Notes: generated by a model not told the origin, from the letters alone. Positions 1 to 8,926 are shown, counted from the stretch's first letter. The stretch: 38,483 bases of DNA from an uncultured Holophagaceae bacterium (GCA_903839205.1 CAIMBM010000059.1:1-38483); one strand, 5' to 3'. Numbers and translations: made by a program.

Positions 1-1359
1 ATCCGCCCGCCCGCCGTGCCGGAGCTGGCCCAGCGCTGGGGTGTGCATCGCCTCACCGTGTTGAAGGCCATCGCGGGCCTGAAGCGCACGGGGTGGATCC
101 AGACCGTACAGGGTCGGGGCAGCTTTGTGGCGCCGCGACTGCCCGAGGCCTCGGGGCTGCGGGCCAGCAGCGAGTTCCCCTTCGAGGGATCGTCCCTGCT
201 GGTCCATGACGGCGAACTGGGCTCCTGGCTGGGCGAGACCCTGGAGCGGGTCCAGGACCGCCACCTGGTGAGCTTTTCCGCTGGTTTCATCCCTTCGGAC
301 CTGGTGCCAGGCGAGCAGCTGCGGCGCCTCACGGCCCAGGTCCTGAAGGAGCTCGGGTCCGAAGCCTGGGTCTATTCCCCGCCCGCGGGCTTCGCGCCCT
401 ACCTGGAAGCCGTGGGCCGCTGGCTGGCCACGGAAGGCGAGCCCATCGATGAGGGCTGGGGCATCCGCGCCCTCCCCGGCGCCCAGTCGGGCCTGGCCCT
501 GGCACTGGAATCCTTCACGGTGCCCGGCGACCGGGTGCTGGTGGAAAGCCCCTGCTACGTGGGCATCCTGGCCCTCATCCGGGCCCTGGGTCGGGAGGCG
601 GTGCCCGTGCCCGTGGACCGGCAGGGCCTGGATCCGGATCGCCTGGCCTCGGCCCTTCAGCGCAGCGAAGCGAAGCTGCTCTTCACCGTGCCCAGCTTCC
701 ACAATCCCACCGGCATGACCCAGTCCAAGGCCCGCCGGGAGCGGGTACTGGCGCTGACGAGAAGCCATGGCGTACTCCTGGTAACCGATTCGGCCTACGG
801 TGACCTGCGCTTCTCCGGCAGCTCCCTGCCGCCGTTCCGGCGCTTGGAGGGCGCCGACCATGTCATCCACCTGGGCAGCTTCTCCAAGTCCCTGGCGGCC
901 GGTCTCCGCCTGGGCTACCTCATCGCGAAGCACGATCTGCTGCGCCGCATGGCCCCCATCCAGGAGGTGCAGACCATCGCCCAGCCGCCCCTCATGCAGG
1001 CCGTGGTGGCGCGGTTCCTTGATGACGGCGGCTTCCGTCGTCACCTGGCCAGACTCCGCCGGGCCCTCAAGGAGCGCCGCGATGCCATGGTCGAGGCCCT
1101 GGCGGAGCATTTCCCGCCCGGCACGCAGGTCTCCGAACCCAAGGGCGGCATGCACCTCTGGGTCGTGATGCCCGAGGATTTCTCTGCGCTGGACCTGCAT
1201 CGGGACGCCCTGCAGCACGGCCTCGGCTTCGCACCGGGGCCGCTCTTCTTCGCCGATGGCCGGGGCACCAACTGCCTCCGCTTGAACTTCTCCACCCATG
1301 ACCCCGCGACCACCCGGGAGGCCATCGCCCGACTCGGCCATCTGGTCCATCGGGTCTGA
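1..1359 (+). CDS. MocR-type GntR/aminotransferase regulator (5' end outside window)
   Basis: The frame is open from base 1, so the first codon that could start (GTG at 16) is probably internal and the true start lies upstream of the window. The visible N-terminus is the recognition part of a GntR winged helix (LAQRWGVHRLTVLKAI, then a wing ending GRGSFV). The rest is a fold-type I PLP aminotransferase domain with the lysine motif GSFSKSLAAGLRLGY (Lys codon 886-888). This architecture is the MocR/PdxR/GabR family, which senses PLP-linked ligands and usually controls vitamin B6, GABA or amino-acid genes. The target is unknown. It lies 32 bp upstream of ilvE on the same strand, so it could be co-transcribed with it. 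Confidence 0.9.
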   Translation: MRPPAVPELAQRWGVHRLTVLKAIAGLKRTGWIQTVQGRGSFVAPRLPEASGLRASSEFPFEGSSLLVHDGELGSWLGETLERVQDRHLVSFSAGFIPSDLVPGEQLRRLTAQVLKELGSEAWVYSPPAGFAPYLEAVGRWLATEGEPIDEGWGIRALPGAQSGLALALESFTVPGDRVLVESPCYVGILALIRALGREAVPVPVDRQGLDPDRLASALQRSEAKLLFTVPSFHNPTGMTQSKARRERVLALTRSHGVLLVTDSAYGDLRFSGSSLPPFRRLEGADHVIHLGSFSKSLAAGLRLGYLIAKHDLLRRMAPIQEVQTIAQPPLMQAVVARFLDDGGFRRHLARLRRALKERRDAMVEALAEHFPPGTQVSEPKGGMHLWVVMPEDFSALDLHRDALQHGLGFAPGPLFFADGRGTNCLRLNFSTHDPATTREAIARLGHLVHRV

Positions 1360-1391
1360 TCCGGTCATCCTGATTTAGACAAGGAGCTGCT

Positions 1392-2501
1392 GTGAGCCTC
1401 ACCACGAACGACGCCATGATCGAGATCCGCCCCTCCGCCCACGCCGCCAGTCCCGAAGAGCGGGCGAAGCGCATGACCAATCCCGGCTTCGGCCGGATCT
1501 TCACGGACCACATGGTCGTGGTCCACTACCGGGACGGCCAGGGCTGGGACCGGGGAGTTCTGCGGGCCTACGCGCCCATCGAGCTGGATCCCGCGGCTTC
1601 GGTGTTGCACTACGGACAGGCCATCTTCGAGGGCTTCAAGGCCTACAAGCAGCCGGATGGCGCCATCGCCTGCTTCCGCCCCGAAGCCAACGCACGGCGC
1701 TTCAACACCTCGGCGGCACGGCTCGCCATGCCCGAGCTGCCGGAAGCGACCTTCCTGAGTGCGGCCAAGGCCCTGATCACGCAGGACCAGGCTTGGGTGC
1801 CCGGTGCTGTGGGCGAGAGCCTCTACATGCGCCCCCTCATGATCGCCATGGAACCCGCCCTGGGTGTGCGCCCCAGCAACGAGTACCTGTTCATCCTCCT
1901 GGCCAGCCCCAGCGGCGCCTACTTCCCCGCCGGTGTGAAGCCTGTGACCGTGTGGATCTCCGATGACTATGTCCGTGCGGCGCCCGGCGGCACCGGCTTC
2001 GCCAAGTGCGCCGGCAACTACGCCGCCAGCCTCGTGGCCCAGCGCCAGGCCCAGGGCGAGGGCTGCGACCAGGTGGTCTGGCTGGATGCCATCCACCGCA
2101 CCTACATCGAAGAAATGGGCGGCATGAACATCTTCTTCGTCTACCAGGAGAAGGGCGAGACCGTGGTCGTCACACCGGAGCTCACGGGCACGCTGCTGCC
2201 GGGCATCACCCGCGACAGCCTCCTGCAGCTGGCCCGGGAGCAGGGCTTCCGTGCCGAGGAGCGCAAGATCACCGTGGACGAGTGGCGCTCTGCCATCCAG
2301 GAAGGACGCATGACCGAGGCCTTCGCCTGCGGCACCGCCGCCGTCATCACGCCCGTGGGCCACGTGAAGTCGCGCAAGGGCGACTGGACCATCCACAACG
2401 GTGAGACCGGCCCCGTGGCGGCCAGCCTCCGCGAGACCCTGCTGAACCTGCAGCATGGCCTCAGCAAGGACAGTCACGGCTGGATGAAGAAGATCGTGTA
2501 G
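1392..2501 (+). CDS. ilvE: Branched-chain amino acid aminotransferase (class IV, BCAT type II)
   Basis: A 369-residue fold-type IV PLP enzyme that interconverts Leu, Ile and Val with their 2-oxo acids using 2-oxoglutarate/glutamate in the cytoplasm. The N-terminal VLHYGQAIFEGFKAY segment (about 71-85) and the PLP-lysine motif GGTGFAKCAGNYAAS (Lys205) are typical, as is YIEEMGGMNIFF. The length is that of the longer, eukaryote-like BCAT group rather than the roughly 300-residue E. coli IlvE. The GTG start at 1392 is preceded by AAGGAG six bases upstream. A strong hairpin follows at 2526. Confidence 0.95.
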   Translation: MSLTTNDAMIEIRPSAHAASPEERAKRMTNPGFGRIFTDHMVVVHYRDGQGWDRGVLRAYAPIELDPAASVLHYGQAIFEGFKAYKQPDGAIACFRPEANARRFNTSAARLAMPELPEATFLSAAKALITQDQAWVPGAVGESLYMRPLMIAMEPALGVRPSNEYLFILLASPSGAYFPAGVKPVTVWISDDYVRAAPGGTGFAKCAGNYAASLVAQRQAQGEGCDQVVWLDAIHRTYIEEMGGMNIFFVYQEKGETVVVTPELTGTLLPGITRDSLLQLAREQGFRAEERKITVDEWRSAIQEGRMTEAFACGTAAVITPVGHVKSRKGDWTIHNGETGPVAASLRETLLNLQHGLSKDSHGWMKKIV

Positions 2502-2525
2502 TCGCCGCTCGCTTGGTTCAGCTGC

Positions 2526-2554
2526 AAAAAACGCCCGCATCGGCGGGCGTTTTT
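2526..2554. terminator. Bidirectional intrinsic terminator
   Basis: An A-run, the stem ACGCCCGC / GCGGGCGT with loop ATCG, and a T-run. The A and T tracts make it usable in both directions. It lies between ilvE (plus) and the convergent lipoprotein gene (minus). Confidence 0.9.
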
Positions 2555-2571
2555 CGTAGGGAGAAGCCGGT

Positions 2572-3726
2572 TCAGGGATAGCTGAGCGCGGGCGTTAGGA
2601 GCCCACCCGAACTCACCTGCACGATGGTGCCGGTCTTCTGGACCGGGGCGGCCCCGGCGGTGCTTCGCTGGGCGGTGATCCCGTAGAGGCCGGGCGCCAG
2701 GCCCGCGAAGGCGACCAGATCCTGGGACAGGGACGTGGCCGCGGTCTGGGACTGGACGATGAGCATCTGGGAGCCCGTGCCGCCCGTGGAGAGGTTTTGC
2801 CGCAGTTCGCCCCAGGTGCCCTGGGTGCCGCCTGAGCCGGGAGTGATGGTGAGGGCGATGGAGCCCGGGGCCAGGGGGGCACCAAAACTCAGATTCTTGG
2901 CGGTGTAGGTGGCGGCAGTCGTGGCATTCACGGGCAGGGCGGCCGCGGCCGGGTAGGCGTTGAAGGCCCCCGTGGGCAGTGCGGCCACGAAGTAGATGCT
3001 GCCCGTGGGCAGGCCTTCGAGGAGGAAGTTCCCAGTGCTGCTGGTGAAGGCCCTGCGCTGGAGGGTGGCTAGGCCCGTCCCGTCCACGGTCTCCGCGAAG
3101 ACCTCAGCTCCGGCCAGCGGCGTCGTGCCGTAGACCAGCTGGCCGGTGATGAGAGCCGAGGCGCTCAGGTCATAGAAGCTGCCCGAGGCCTGGAACGTAT
3201 ACGAGGTCCCACCGGTCGAGGCCCGGTACTGCACGGCCTGCTCCCCGCTGAGCATGATCTGGGCTGTGGCGCTCCCGTTGGCGGGCACCGTGATTGCGCC
3301 GCTCACGATGGTGGTGGTGGGCATGGTCATGGGCTGCCCGTTGGCGGAGCCGGTCGGGTACACGTAGGCGGGATAGTAGGCGCTGCTCGGGTAGGTCTGG
3401 GTGGCCCAGGTGATCCGGAACTGCTTGTAGGTCCCGGGGGTCACCTTTGCCGCAGGCAGGATCACCGCGCTGTTGCCGTTCTGGAGCAGCATCAGGTCGC
3501 AGGTCTTCTGGACGTTCCCCAGGGCGACCCAGTTGGTGCCGTCGGGGCTTCCTTCCACCTTTTCCAGGCTGACCACGGCCTGGTCGTAGCCTGGGAAGCT
3601 GTCGGATCCGAAGCGGAGTGTCAGGCTGCCGGTGGACGGGGCCGAGTACGAAGTCCCGCCACCCCCACCGCAGGCCACTGCCAATCCGACAGCGAGAAGC
3701 GAGGCCAGGAATGAATAACTGCGCAT
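2572..3726 (-). CDS. DUF4382 domain lipoprotein with C-terminal carboxypeptidase-regulatory-like domain
   Basis: A predicted exported lipoprotein of about 384 residues. The chosen ATG at 3726 has GGAG six bases upstream and starts a hydrophobic signal peptide ending LAVAC-GGGG. The Cys followed by glycines is a plausible though non-ideal lipobox. Residues about 30-180 look like DUF4382 (GSLTLRFGSDSFPGYDQA opening and a GTYKQFRI strand). Around residues 210-270 there is a beta-sandwich repeat of the carboxypeptidase-regulatory type (ITGQLVYGTTPLAGAEV). The tail is Gly/Ser/Thr-rich. An upstream in-frame extension to 3945 runs over the tRNA and terminator and is not real. Function is unknown; probably cell-surface. 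Confidence 0.8.
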   Translation of the reverse strand: MRSYSFLASLLAVGLAVACGGGGGTSYSAPSTGSLTLRFGSDSFPGYDQAVVSLEKVEGSPDGTNWVALGNVQKTCDLMLLQNGNSAVILPAAKVTPGTYKQFRITWATQTYPSSAYYPAYVYPTGSANGQPMTMPTTTIVSGAITVPANGSATAQIMLSGEQAVQYRASTGGTSYTFQASGSFYDLSASALITGQLVYGTTPLAGAEVFAETVDGTGLATLQRRAFTSSTGNFLLEGLPTGSIYFVAALPTGAFNAYPAAAALPVNATTAATYTAKNLSFGAPLAPGSIALTITPGSGGTQGTWGELRQNLSTGGTGSQMLIVQSQTAATSLSQDLVAFAGLAPGLYGITAQRSTAGAAPVQKTGTIVQVSSGGLLTPALSYP

Positions 3727-3850
3727 CGGAGGCTCCATGAAGGGGTCCGGATCCAGTGTAGACCCAGCGGCAGGTCCCTGGTTGAAGCAGGCATGCGGTG
3801 GGCCAGGTTCAGTCCCACGCCCGTTCCGAGGCATTCCGTTCAGTGACTTG

Positions 3851-3993
<143 letters not shown>

Positions 3994-4145
3994 AAGGCCT
4001 TCAAGATTACCGTTGGGAGCCGATTGGCACAAGGCTTCTTGACTGGACTAGGGCCGGCCTTCGGGATCGAGGCGCCCGGGGAACGTGGAACGGAGCGATG
4101 ACCCGGGAATGGGGTTCGGCTGTGGGATGCAGGAAGGGCCAGAGG

Positions 4146-4571
4146 CTAAGAGTCGCTGGTGGTCCCTTTCGTGGAGAACTGGACGAGGTACTTGGCCATC
4201 AACTTGTCCTCGACGCTGATGTGGTTCTCCATCCAATCCTTCACGAATTCCATGACCCCAGCCGCCACTGCCTTGGGGTCCTTGCTGGAAATGGCCGTCA
4301 GGCCCTGGACCCGGGACCTCATGCCATCGTGGAAGGCCTTGTGCTCCTGGAACCTTGGGTAATGGTTGGCCAGCATGTGGATTTCCTCTTCCTCACAGTG
4401 CGCGTCAAGGTAATCGCCGAGGAACGCGAGGAGGTTCGTGATGTGTTCCCGGTGGAAGTCCTGTTGGACGGCCTCGAGAAAATCATTGAACTCGGCCAGC
4501 AGACGCCGGTGCTGCTCATCGAGGTTGGGGAATCCCGTCTCCCACTCTGGGTTCCATTCGAGCCGGCTCAC
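4146..4571 (-). CDS. Bacteriohemerythrin
   Basis: A 141-residue hemerythrin-like protein with a non-heme di-iron site that binds O2 reversibly in a four-helix bundle. All seven expected ligands are present: His21, His58, Glu62, His77, His81, His117 and Asp122 (motifs DEQH, AHCEEEE, EHKAFH, HISVED). The GTG start at 4571 has GGGGGAGG upstream, and residues before it in the open frame are non-conserved. Bacterial members serve as O2 stores or sensors in microaerophiles and anaerobes. It is monocistronic, between two tRNA-Ser genes. Confidence 0.92.
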   Translation of the reverse strand: MSRLEWNPEWETGFPNLDEQHRRLLAEFNDFLEAVQQDFHREHITNLLAFLGDYLDAHCEEEEIHMLANHYPRFQEHKAFHDGMRSRVQGLTAISSKDPKAVAAGVMEFVKDWMENHISVEDKLMAKYLVQFSTKGTTSDS

Positions 4572-4876
4572 GCTACCTCCCCCAACCTGACGGTGTTGCA
4601 GCGGTCGAAATCGCCGTGCCTCAAACATAAAAATGAGTCACGAGTCATCATTAAGCAAGCCGGAAAACTCCAAGGTGGGTCCCGAAGTGTAATCCGGATC
4701 GACCCATGGCCGGGGAAGGTCCCTCTACCCTTGCAGCCCCGGTGTGCCTGGGACCTGGAAGGGCCCCCATCGTCTTTGGAATGCCCACAGGTCTGCAGGC
4801 TCCCTGGGCACAGGGGTACAGGTGCTCCGGGCCCCTTCCCGGAGCTGAATCGGGGCCTGATCAGCAAGCCTTTCAC
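4572..4876. other. Intergenic region upstream of bacteriohemerythrin
   Basis: About 300 bases with no credible gene; the open frames here are antisense noise. An AT-rich patch near 4622-4665 contains GAGTCA twice at seven-base spacing (4634 and 4641) and could hold the hemerythrin promoter and an operator. I cannot identify convincing -35 and -10 boxes. Confidence 0.4.
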
Positions 4877-4964
4877 TGGCGGAGGGTGAGGGATTCGAAC
4901 CCCCGAACGCTTTCACGTCTCCAGTTTTCAAGACTGGCGCCATCAACCGCTCGGCCAACCCTCC
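4877..4964 (-). tRNA. tRNA-Ser (TGA anticodon)
   Basis: An 88-base class II tRNA. The acceptor GGAGGGT pairs with ACCCTCC, with discriminator G and encoded CCA. The anticodon stem CCAGT/ACTGG has loop CTTGAAA (anticodon TGA, reading TCN codons). It has a long variable arm and T-loop GGTTCGAATCC. It is tRNA-Ser rather than selenocysteine tRNA, because the acceptor stem is seven bases and the anticodon is not TCA. Confidence 0.95.
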
Positions 4965-5066
4965 GTGCGAACAGTTTGCCCTGGGGGCCCCCGATTCGTC
5001 CATTTTGGACCCGGGAGGGAGGGGGCCGAGGCTGGGGCGTGACTGGTCCGGTGATCACCCAAAAAG

Positions 5067-5747
5067 CTAGGGTTTGGTGTCCCATCCCTCCGCGGCCCTG
5101 AAGCTGTGGTAACGGCCCTGGCCCAGGATCAGGTGATCGGCGAGGGGCACCCCCAGGGATTCCCCGGCGGCCTGCAGCCGCCGGGTCAACTGTGTGTCTT
5201 CGCGGCTGGGTGTGGGGTCGCCGCTGGGATGGTTGTGGTAGGCCAGGGCCGAGGAGGCGCCGTAGCGCAGAGCCTCGCGGAAGAACTCCCTCGGGCTGAT
5301 GAGTGTGGCCGTAGTGGTTCCCTGGCTGAGGATCCGCTCGGCCAGCAGGTCGCCTTTGGCGTTCAGGGCCAGCAGGCCGAAGCGCTCCTCGGACCATCCC
5401 TGGCAGCGCGGTAGCAGGTAGGCCCCGGCGGCCCTGGGACTGGTGATGCGGGGTCGTTCGGCGGTGCACTGGGCGCGCCGAGCCAGTTCCACCGCCGCCC
5501 AGAGCTGGCCGGCCTTGGCGGGACCGAGGCCGGGCTGCTGCAGCCAGTCGTTCAGGCCCAGGCCGATGAGGCCGGCGAGGCCTCCGGTGCGACCAAGCAC
5601 CGCCTGCGCCAGTTCCACTGCGCTTTGGCCCCGGCGCCCTGTCCCCCAGAGCAGGGCCAGCAGCTCCGCGTCAGCCAGCCTTTCGCCATGTCCCGCCAGC
5701 AGGCGTTCCCGGGGGCGCTGCTCGGGGGAGAGGTCGAGAATGCGCAT
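5067..5747 (-). CDS. radC: RadC family JAB/MPN protein
   Basis: A 226-residue RadC-family protein. Residues about 1-95 are the helical N-terminal region with a helix-hairpin-helix-like part (LQQPGLGPAKAGQL). Residues about 100-226 form the JAB/MPN domain with a complete JAMM zinc site HNHPSGDPTPSRED (His171, His173, Asp184). The historical DNA-repair role is not well supported, but radC is often competence-induced. It starts at ATG 5747 with AGGAG eight bases upstream. It follows the comEA/pseudopilin genes on the same strand after a 111-bp gap, which fits a transformation link. Confidence 0.92.
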   Translation of the reverse strand: MRILDLSPEQRPRERLLAGHGERLADAELLALLWGTGRRGQSAVELAQAVLGRTGGLAGLIGLGLNDWLQQPGLGPAKAGQLWAAVELARRAQCTAERPRITSPRAAGAYLLPRCQGWSEERFGLLALNAKGDLLAERILSQGTTTATLISPREFFREALRYGASSALAYHNHPSGDPTPSREDTQLTRRLQAAGESLGVPLADHLILGQGRYHSFRAAEGWDTKP

Positions 5748-5858
5748 GAAGGCGCTCCTGGGTGGGAAGGGCAGGGAGGTCCGGCAGCGCCTCGGCCGCC
5801 CGGGTGGGCTCCGGGTCGCGCTGGCGGCAAGGGGATCCGCATGGAAACGGCGGGCACG

Positions 5859-6305
5859 TCAACAACGGGTCCAGGTACCCAGCCGCGGCCGGTAGCGCAG
5901 CAACTCCACGGATCCGGACAGATCCAGGAAGAGGCAGAGGGCCTCCTGGCCGTGGTGCAGGAACCACACATTGGCCAGGGCCCCGCGCTGGGGCATGACC
6001 GTGATGGGGTGTGGATCACCCCCTCGCCAGCCGCTGTCCTCTAGACTCGGCGGAAGGGGGACGGCCGGGGGTCTACCCCAGCGGACTCCTTTGGGTAGTC
6101 TCACGGCGATTCGTCCCTCCGCGGGCTGGCGGCGGGGTTCCAGCACCACGGTGCGGTGATGGAGGGAGGCCAGCCGGAAGGCGAGGCGAAGGCTGCGGTC
6201 CAGTTCGACCCGGGCGGCCCGGAGGGGTCGGCAGAGGGGCGAGGGCCAGAGGGCGACCGCGATCCGGGTGACCTGCTGGAGGAAGGTGGCTCCAGAGGCG
6301 AGCAT
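5859..6305 (-). CDS. Pseudopilin paralogue lacking the prepilin cleavage motif
   Basis: A 148-residue protein whose ATG (6303-6305) overlaps the stop of the preceding pseudopilin gene as TGATG, so the two are translationally coupled. It is homologous over most of its length to that neighbour: compare VRWGRP with VKWGKP, then DPHPITVMP with SHPIITVTP, FLHHGQEALC with FLNDGQEALC, and LGTWTRC with LGKWSRV. Its N-terminus (MLASGATFLQQVTRIAVALW) has no G-x(4)-E prepilin motif and only a short hydrophobic stretch. It may be a minor pseudopilin exported another way, or a decaying duplicate. Arg-rich composition is notable. Confidence 0.7.
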   Translation of the reverse strand: MLASGATFLQQVTRIAVALWPSPLCRPLRAARVELDRSLRLAFRLASLHHRTVVLEPRRQPAEGRIAVRLPKGVRWGRPPAVPLPPSLEDSGWRGGDPHPITVMPQRGALANVWFLHHGQEALCLFLDLSGSVELLRYRPRLGTWTRC

Positions 6306-6805
6306 CACACCCTCGACCACTTGCCGAGGCTTCGGCGCCAGCGCAGCACTTGAAGATGTCCTTGGCCGGAGAGGCGCATGCACAGGGCCTCCTGGCCATC
6401 GTTCAGGAACCAGGCACTCGCCAGGGCGGTGTGCCTCGGTGTCACGGTGATGATGGGGTGGGATTCGCCGGTTTTAGCCGCCACGGGTGAGTCCATGTCG
6501 GGGGGATACGGGATGTGATCGGGCTTGCCCCATTTCACATGGCGACCCAATTGCACCGGCAGGTGCTCTCCCGCGCCGCTGGAATGGCCCAGCGCCACCT
6601 TGACATCGGTACCCCGGGCGCGGGCCAGGGTGAAGGCCTGGTACAGGCTCCCCACGATCTCCTGGTGAGCCGCCGACAGCTCGATGCTTCCCTCGTCGAG
6701 GCAGAGGGTGGACATGGCGCCAAGGATCACGAGCACGGCCATGACCACGGTGAGTTCCAAGAGGGACGAGCCCCGCTGGTGGAGCTGCCTAGAATCCCGA
6801 CCCAT
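6305..6805 (-). CDS. GspH/FimT-type pseudopilin
   Basis: A 166-residue type IV pilin-like protein. The N-terminus has a short basic leader and a class III prepilin motif G12-SSLLE, giving Glu at +5 after cleavage, followed by the hydrophobic helix LTVVMAVLVILGAMS. The C-terminal part is a GspH-like globular domain. Such minor pseudopilins prime type IV pili or competence pseudopili at the inner membrane. It starts eight bases after the comEA stop and is coupled to the downstream paralogue, giving a likely operon comEA - pseudopilin - pseudopilin. Confidence 0.85.
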   Translation of the reverse strand: MGRDSRQLHQRGSSLLELTVVMAVLVILGAMSTLCLDEGSIELSAAHQEIVGSLYQAFTLARARGTDVKVALGHSSGAGEHLPVQLGRHVKWGKPDHIPYPPDMDSPVAAKTGESHPIITVTPRHTALASAWFLNDGQEALCMRLSGQGHLQVLRWRRSLGKWSRV

Positions 6806-6813
6806 GGCCGCAC

Positions 6814-7125
6814 CTACTTCTTCGAGACCGCAGGGGCCTGCACGGGCGCCGTGGACAGGAAGGGCTTGAGCTTGGCGAAGGCCTTCTCGCCGATCCCCTT
6901 GACGTTCATCAGCTCCTCGGACCTCTGGAAGCCGCCATGCTGCTTCCGGAAGGCGATGATCCGTTCGGCGGTCTTCTGCCCCACCCGGGGCAGCTGCATC
7001 AACTCGGTGACCGTCGCCGTGTTGAGATTCACCGGCCGCTGCGGCGCACGGGGGGCGCGGTCAGGGGCGGCGGCGAGGGGGAGGGCGAGCCCGAGGACCA
7101 GGGATGTGAAGAAGCGATGGGACAT
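6814..7125 (-). CDS. comEA: ComEA-like helix-hairpin-helix DNA-uptake protein
   Basis: A 103-residue exported protein. The signal peptide (MSHRFFTSLVLGLALPLAAA) is followed by a tandem helix-hairpin-helix domain at about 32-92, with VNLNTATVTELMQLPRVG and a second LMNVKGIGEKAF hairpin. This is the minimal ComEA form of Gram-negative bacteria. It binds incoming dsDNA in the periplasm and acts as a ratchet during natural transformation. GGAGG lies five bases before the ATG. It is first gene of the leftward cluster with two pseudopilins, with radC following. Confidence 0.9.
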   Translation of the reverse strand: MSHRFFTSLVLGLALPLAAAPDRAPRAPQRPVNLNTATVTELMQLPRVGQKTAERIIAFRKQHGGFQRSEELMNVKGIGEKAFAKLKPFLSTAPVQAPAVSKK

Positions 7126-7384
7126 GACAGCCTCCTTTCAGGCAGGCCGGTTCCATCGAGGGTTGTGCCAGTTGGCAAGTCCTTTATTTCTTTTGTTAAG
7201 AAAATCCGTCGAAAAAATTTCAGTAATACAGACATGACAAAATTCTAGAATCATTTATCAAAATAAATTATTTCAACACAAGTAGTTAATCGCAAAAACT
7301 TGAAACATGAAGGCTGGATGACAACTCCAGCCACCCCTAAAATCACCCTCCGGCGATTGTCTGAACCGCCTATCCTGGGAGGGT
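7126..7384. promoter_or_regulatory. AT-rich divergent promoter region comEA / ahcY
   Basis: Between the divergent comEA and ahcY transcripts, about 7180-7300 is strikingly AT-rich compared with everything around it. On the minus strand TTGTGT followed after 18 bases by TAAATG is a possible comEA promoter. The plus-strand promoter for ahcY must lie before the riboswitch at 7384. I cannot assign its boxes with confidence. No gene is visible. Confidence 0.45.
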
Positions 7385-7464
7385 TCGAGGAGCGCTGCAG
7401 GACCCGGCAGATCGGCTGCGTGGGATCTCAGGCTCGGACGTATCTCATCCGGAACGGCGCTCAC
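7384..7464 (+). promoter_or_regulatory. S-adenosylhomocysteine (SAH) riboswitch
   Basis: The leader carries the conserved SAH-riboswitch blocks in order: CGAGGAGCGCTGC (7386-7398), CAGGCTCGG (7429-7437) and AACGGCGCTCA (7453-7463). CGAG (7386-7389) pairs with CTCG (7433-7436) to close P1. GAGCGC pairs with GCGCTC (7456-7461) for the pseudoknot helix. The class is an ON switch upstream of SAH-recycling genes, and here it sits 65 bp before ahcY. SAH binding is therefore expected to raise ahcY expression. Confidence 0.93.
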
Positions 7465-7528
7465 CTCAACCCAGCATCGGGTCGTCGAGGTGGCTACCAC
7501 CCGACGCCCGGCCCTTCGAGGAGGTCCC

Positions 7529-8926
7529 ATGACCGTTGCCGCCACCGATTTCATCGTCGCCGATCTCTCCCTCGCCGCCTGGGGTCGCAGGGAGATCGCC
7601 ATCGCCGAGGGGGAGATGCCCGCCCTCATGGCCATCCGTACGGAATACGCGGCTCAGCAGCCCCTGAAGGGGGCGCGCATTGCCGGCTCCCTGCACATGA
7701 CCATCCAGACCGCGGTGCTCATCCAGACCCTCAAGGCGCTGGGCGCCGAGGTGCGCTGGGCCAGCTGCAACATCTTCAGCACCCAGGATCACGCCGCCGC
7801 GGCCATTGCGGCCGATGGCACGCCGGTCTTCGCCGTGAAGGGTGAGACCCTGCCTGACTACTGGGCCTACACGCACCGCATCTTCGACTTCGAGGGCGGG
7901 GCCAACATGATCCTCGACGACGGTGGTGATGCCACCCTGCTGCTGCACCTGGGGGCCCGGGCCGAGCTGGACCTCCAGGTCCTCGCCCAGCCTGACAGCG
8001 AGGAGGCCACGGTGCTCTTCGCCGCCATCCGCCAGCGCATCGCCGAGAAGCCGGGCTGGTATTCGGCACAGCTGGCCAAGATCCAGGGCGTGACTGAGGA
8101 GACCACCACGGGGGTGCACCGGCTCTACGAGATGGCCAAGAAGGGGGAACTGAAGTTCCCCGCCATCAACGTCAACGACAGTGTCACCAAGAGCAAGTTC
8201 GACAACCTTTACGGCTGCCGCGAATCCCTGGTGGATGCCATCAAGCGGGCCACCGACGTGATGGTCGCCGGCAAGGTCGCCGTGGTCTGCGGCTACGGCG
8301 ACGTGGGCAAGGGCAGCGCCCAGGCCTTGCGCGCCCTCAGCGCCCAGGTGTGGGTCACGGAGATCGATCCCATCTGCGCCCTGCAGGCAGCCATGGAGGG
8401 GTACCGGGTCGTCACCATGGACGAGGCCTGCGACAAGGCCGACATCTTCGTCACCTGCACGGGCAACCTGCGGGTGATCACCCACGACCACATGGCCCGC
8501 ATGAAGCACAACGCCATCGTCTGCAACATCGGCCACTTCGACAGCGAGATCGACGTCGCCAGCCTCGAGAAGTACCCCTGGGAAGAGATCAAGCCCCAGG
8601 TGGACCACGTGATCTTCCCCGACGGCCACCGCATCATCCTGCTGGCCAAGGGCCGCCTGGTGAACCTGGGCTGTGGCACGGGCCACCCCAGCTACGTGAT
8701 GTCCTCCTCCTTCGCCAACCAGACCCTGGCCCAGATCGAGCTGTGGACCAAGAAGGGCAGCTACGAGGTGGGCGTCTACACGCTGCCCAAGCACCTGGAC
8801 GAGCAGGTGGCGCGGCTCCAGCTGCAGACCTTGAACGCGAAGCTCACGACCCTCCGCCCTGATCAGGCCAAGTACATCGGCGTGCCGGTGAAGGGGCCCT
8901 ACAAGGCGGAACACTACCGCTACTAA
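7529..8926 (+). CDS. ahcY: Adenosylhomocysteinase (SAH hydrolase)
   Basis: A 465-residue cytosolic NAD-dependent enzyme that cleaves S-adenosylhomocysteine to homocysteine and adenosine in the methyl cycle. The ATG at 7529 has GAGGAGG just upstream; the open frame beginning at 7490 has no such signal. The N-terminal substrate domain contains [13 protein letters not shown]. The bacterial insertion lies near residues 150-190. The NAD motif [10 protein letters not shown] lies near residue 254, and the C-terminus KAEHYRY supplies the tail that reaches into the partner active site of the tetramer. Controlled by the SAH riboswitch. Confidence 0.97.
   Translation: MTVAATDFIVADLSLAAWGRREIAIAEGEMPALMAIRTEYAAQQPLKGARIAGSLHMTIQTAVLIQTLKALGAEVRWASCNIFSTQDHAAAAIAADGTPVFAVKGETLPDYWAYTHRIFDFEGGANMILDDGGDATLLLHLGARAELDLQVLAQPDSEEATVLFAAIRQRIAEKPGWYSAQLAKIQGVTEETTTGVHRLYEMAKKGELKFPAINVNDSVTKSKFDNLYGCRESLVDAIKRATDVMVAGKVAVVCGYGDVGKGSAQALRALSAQVWVTEIDPICALQAAMEGYRVVTMDEACDKADIFVTCTGNLRVITHDHMARMKHNAIVCNIGHFDSEIDVASLEKYPWEEIKPQVDHVIFPDGHRIILLAKGRLVNLGCGTGHPSYVMSSSFANQTLAQIELWTKKGSYEVGVYTLPKHLDEQVARLQLQTLNAKLTTLRPDQAKYIGVPVKGPYKAEHYRY

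Noticed and set aside
4877-4964. Selenocysteine tRNA
   Set aside because: The acceptor stem is seven bases and the anticodon is TGA, so it is an ordinary tRNA-Ser.
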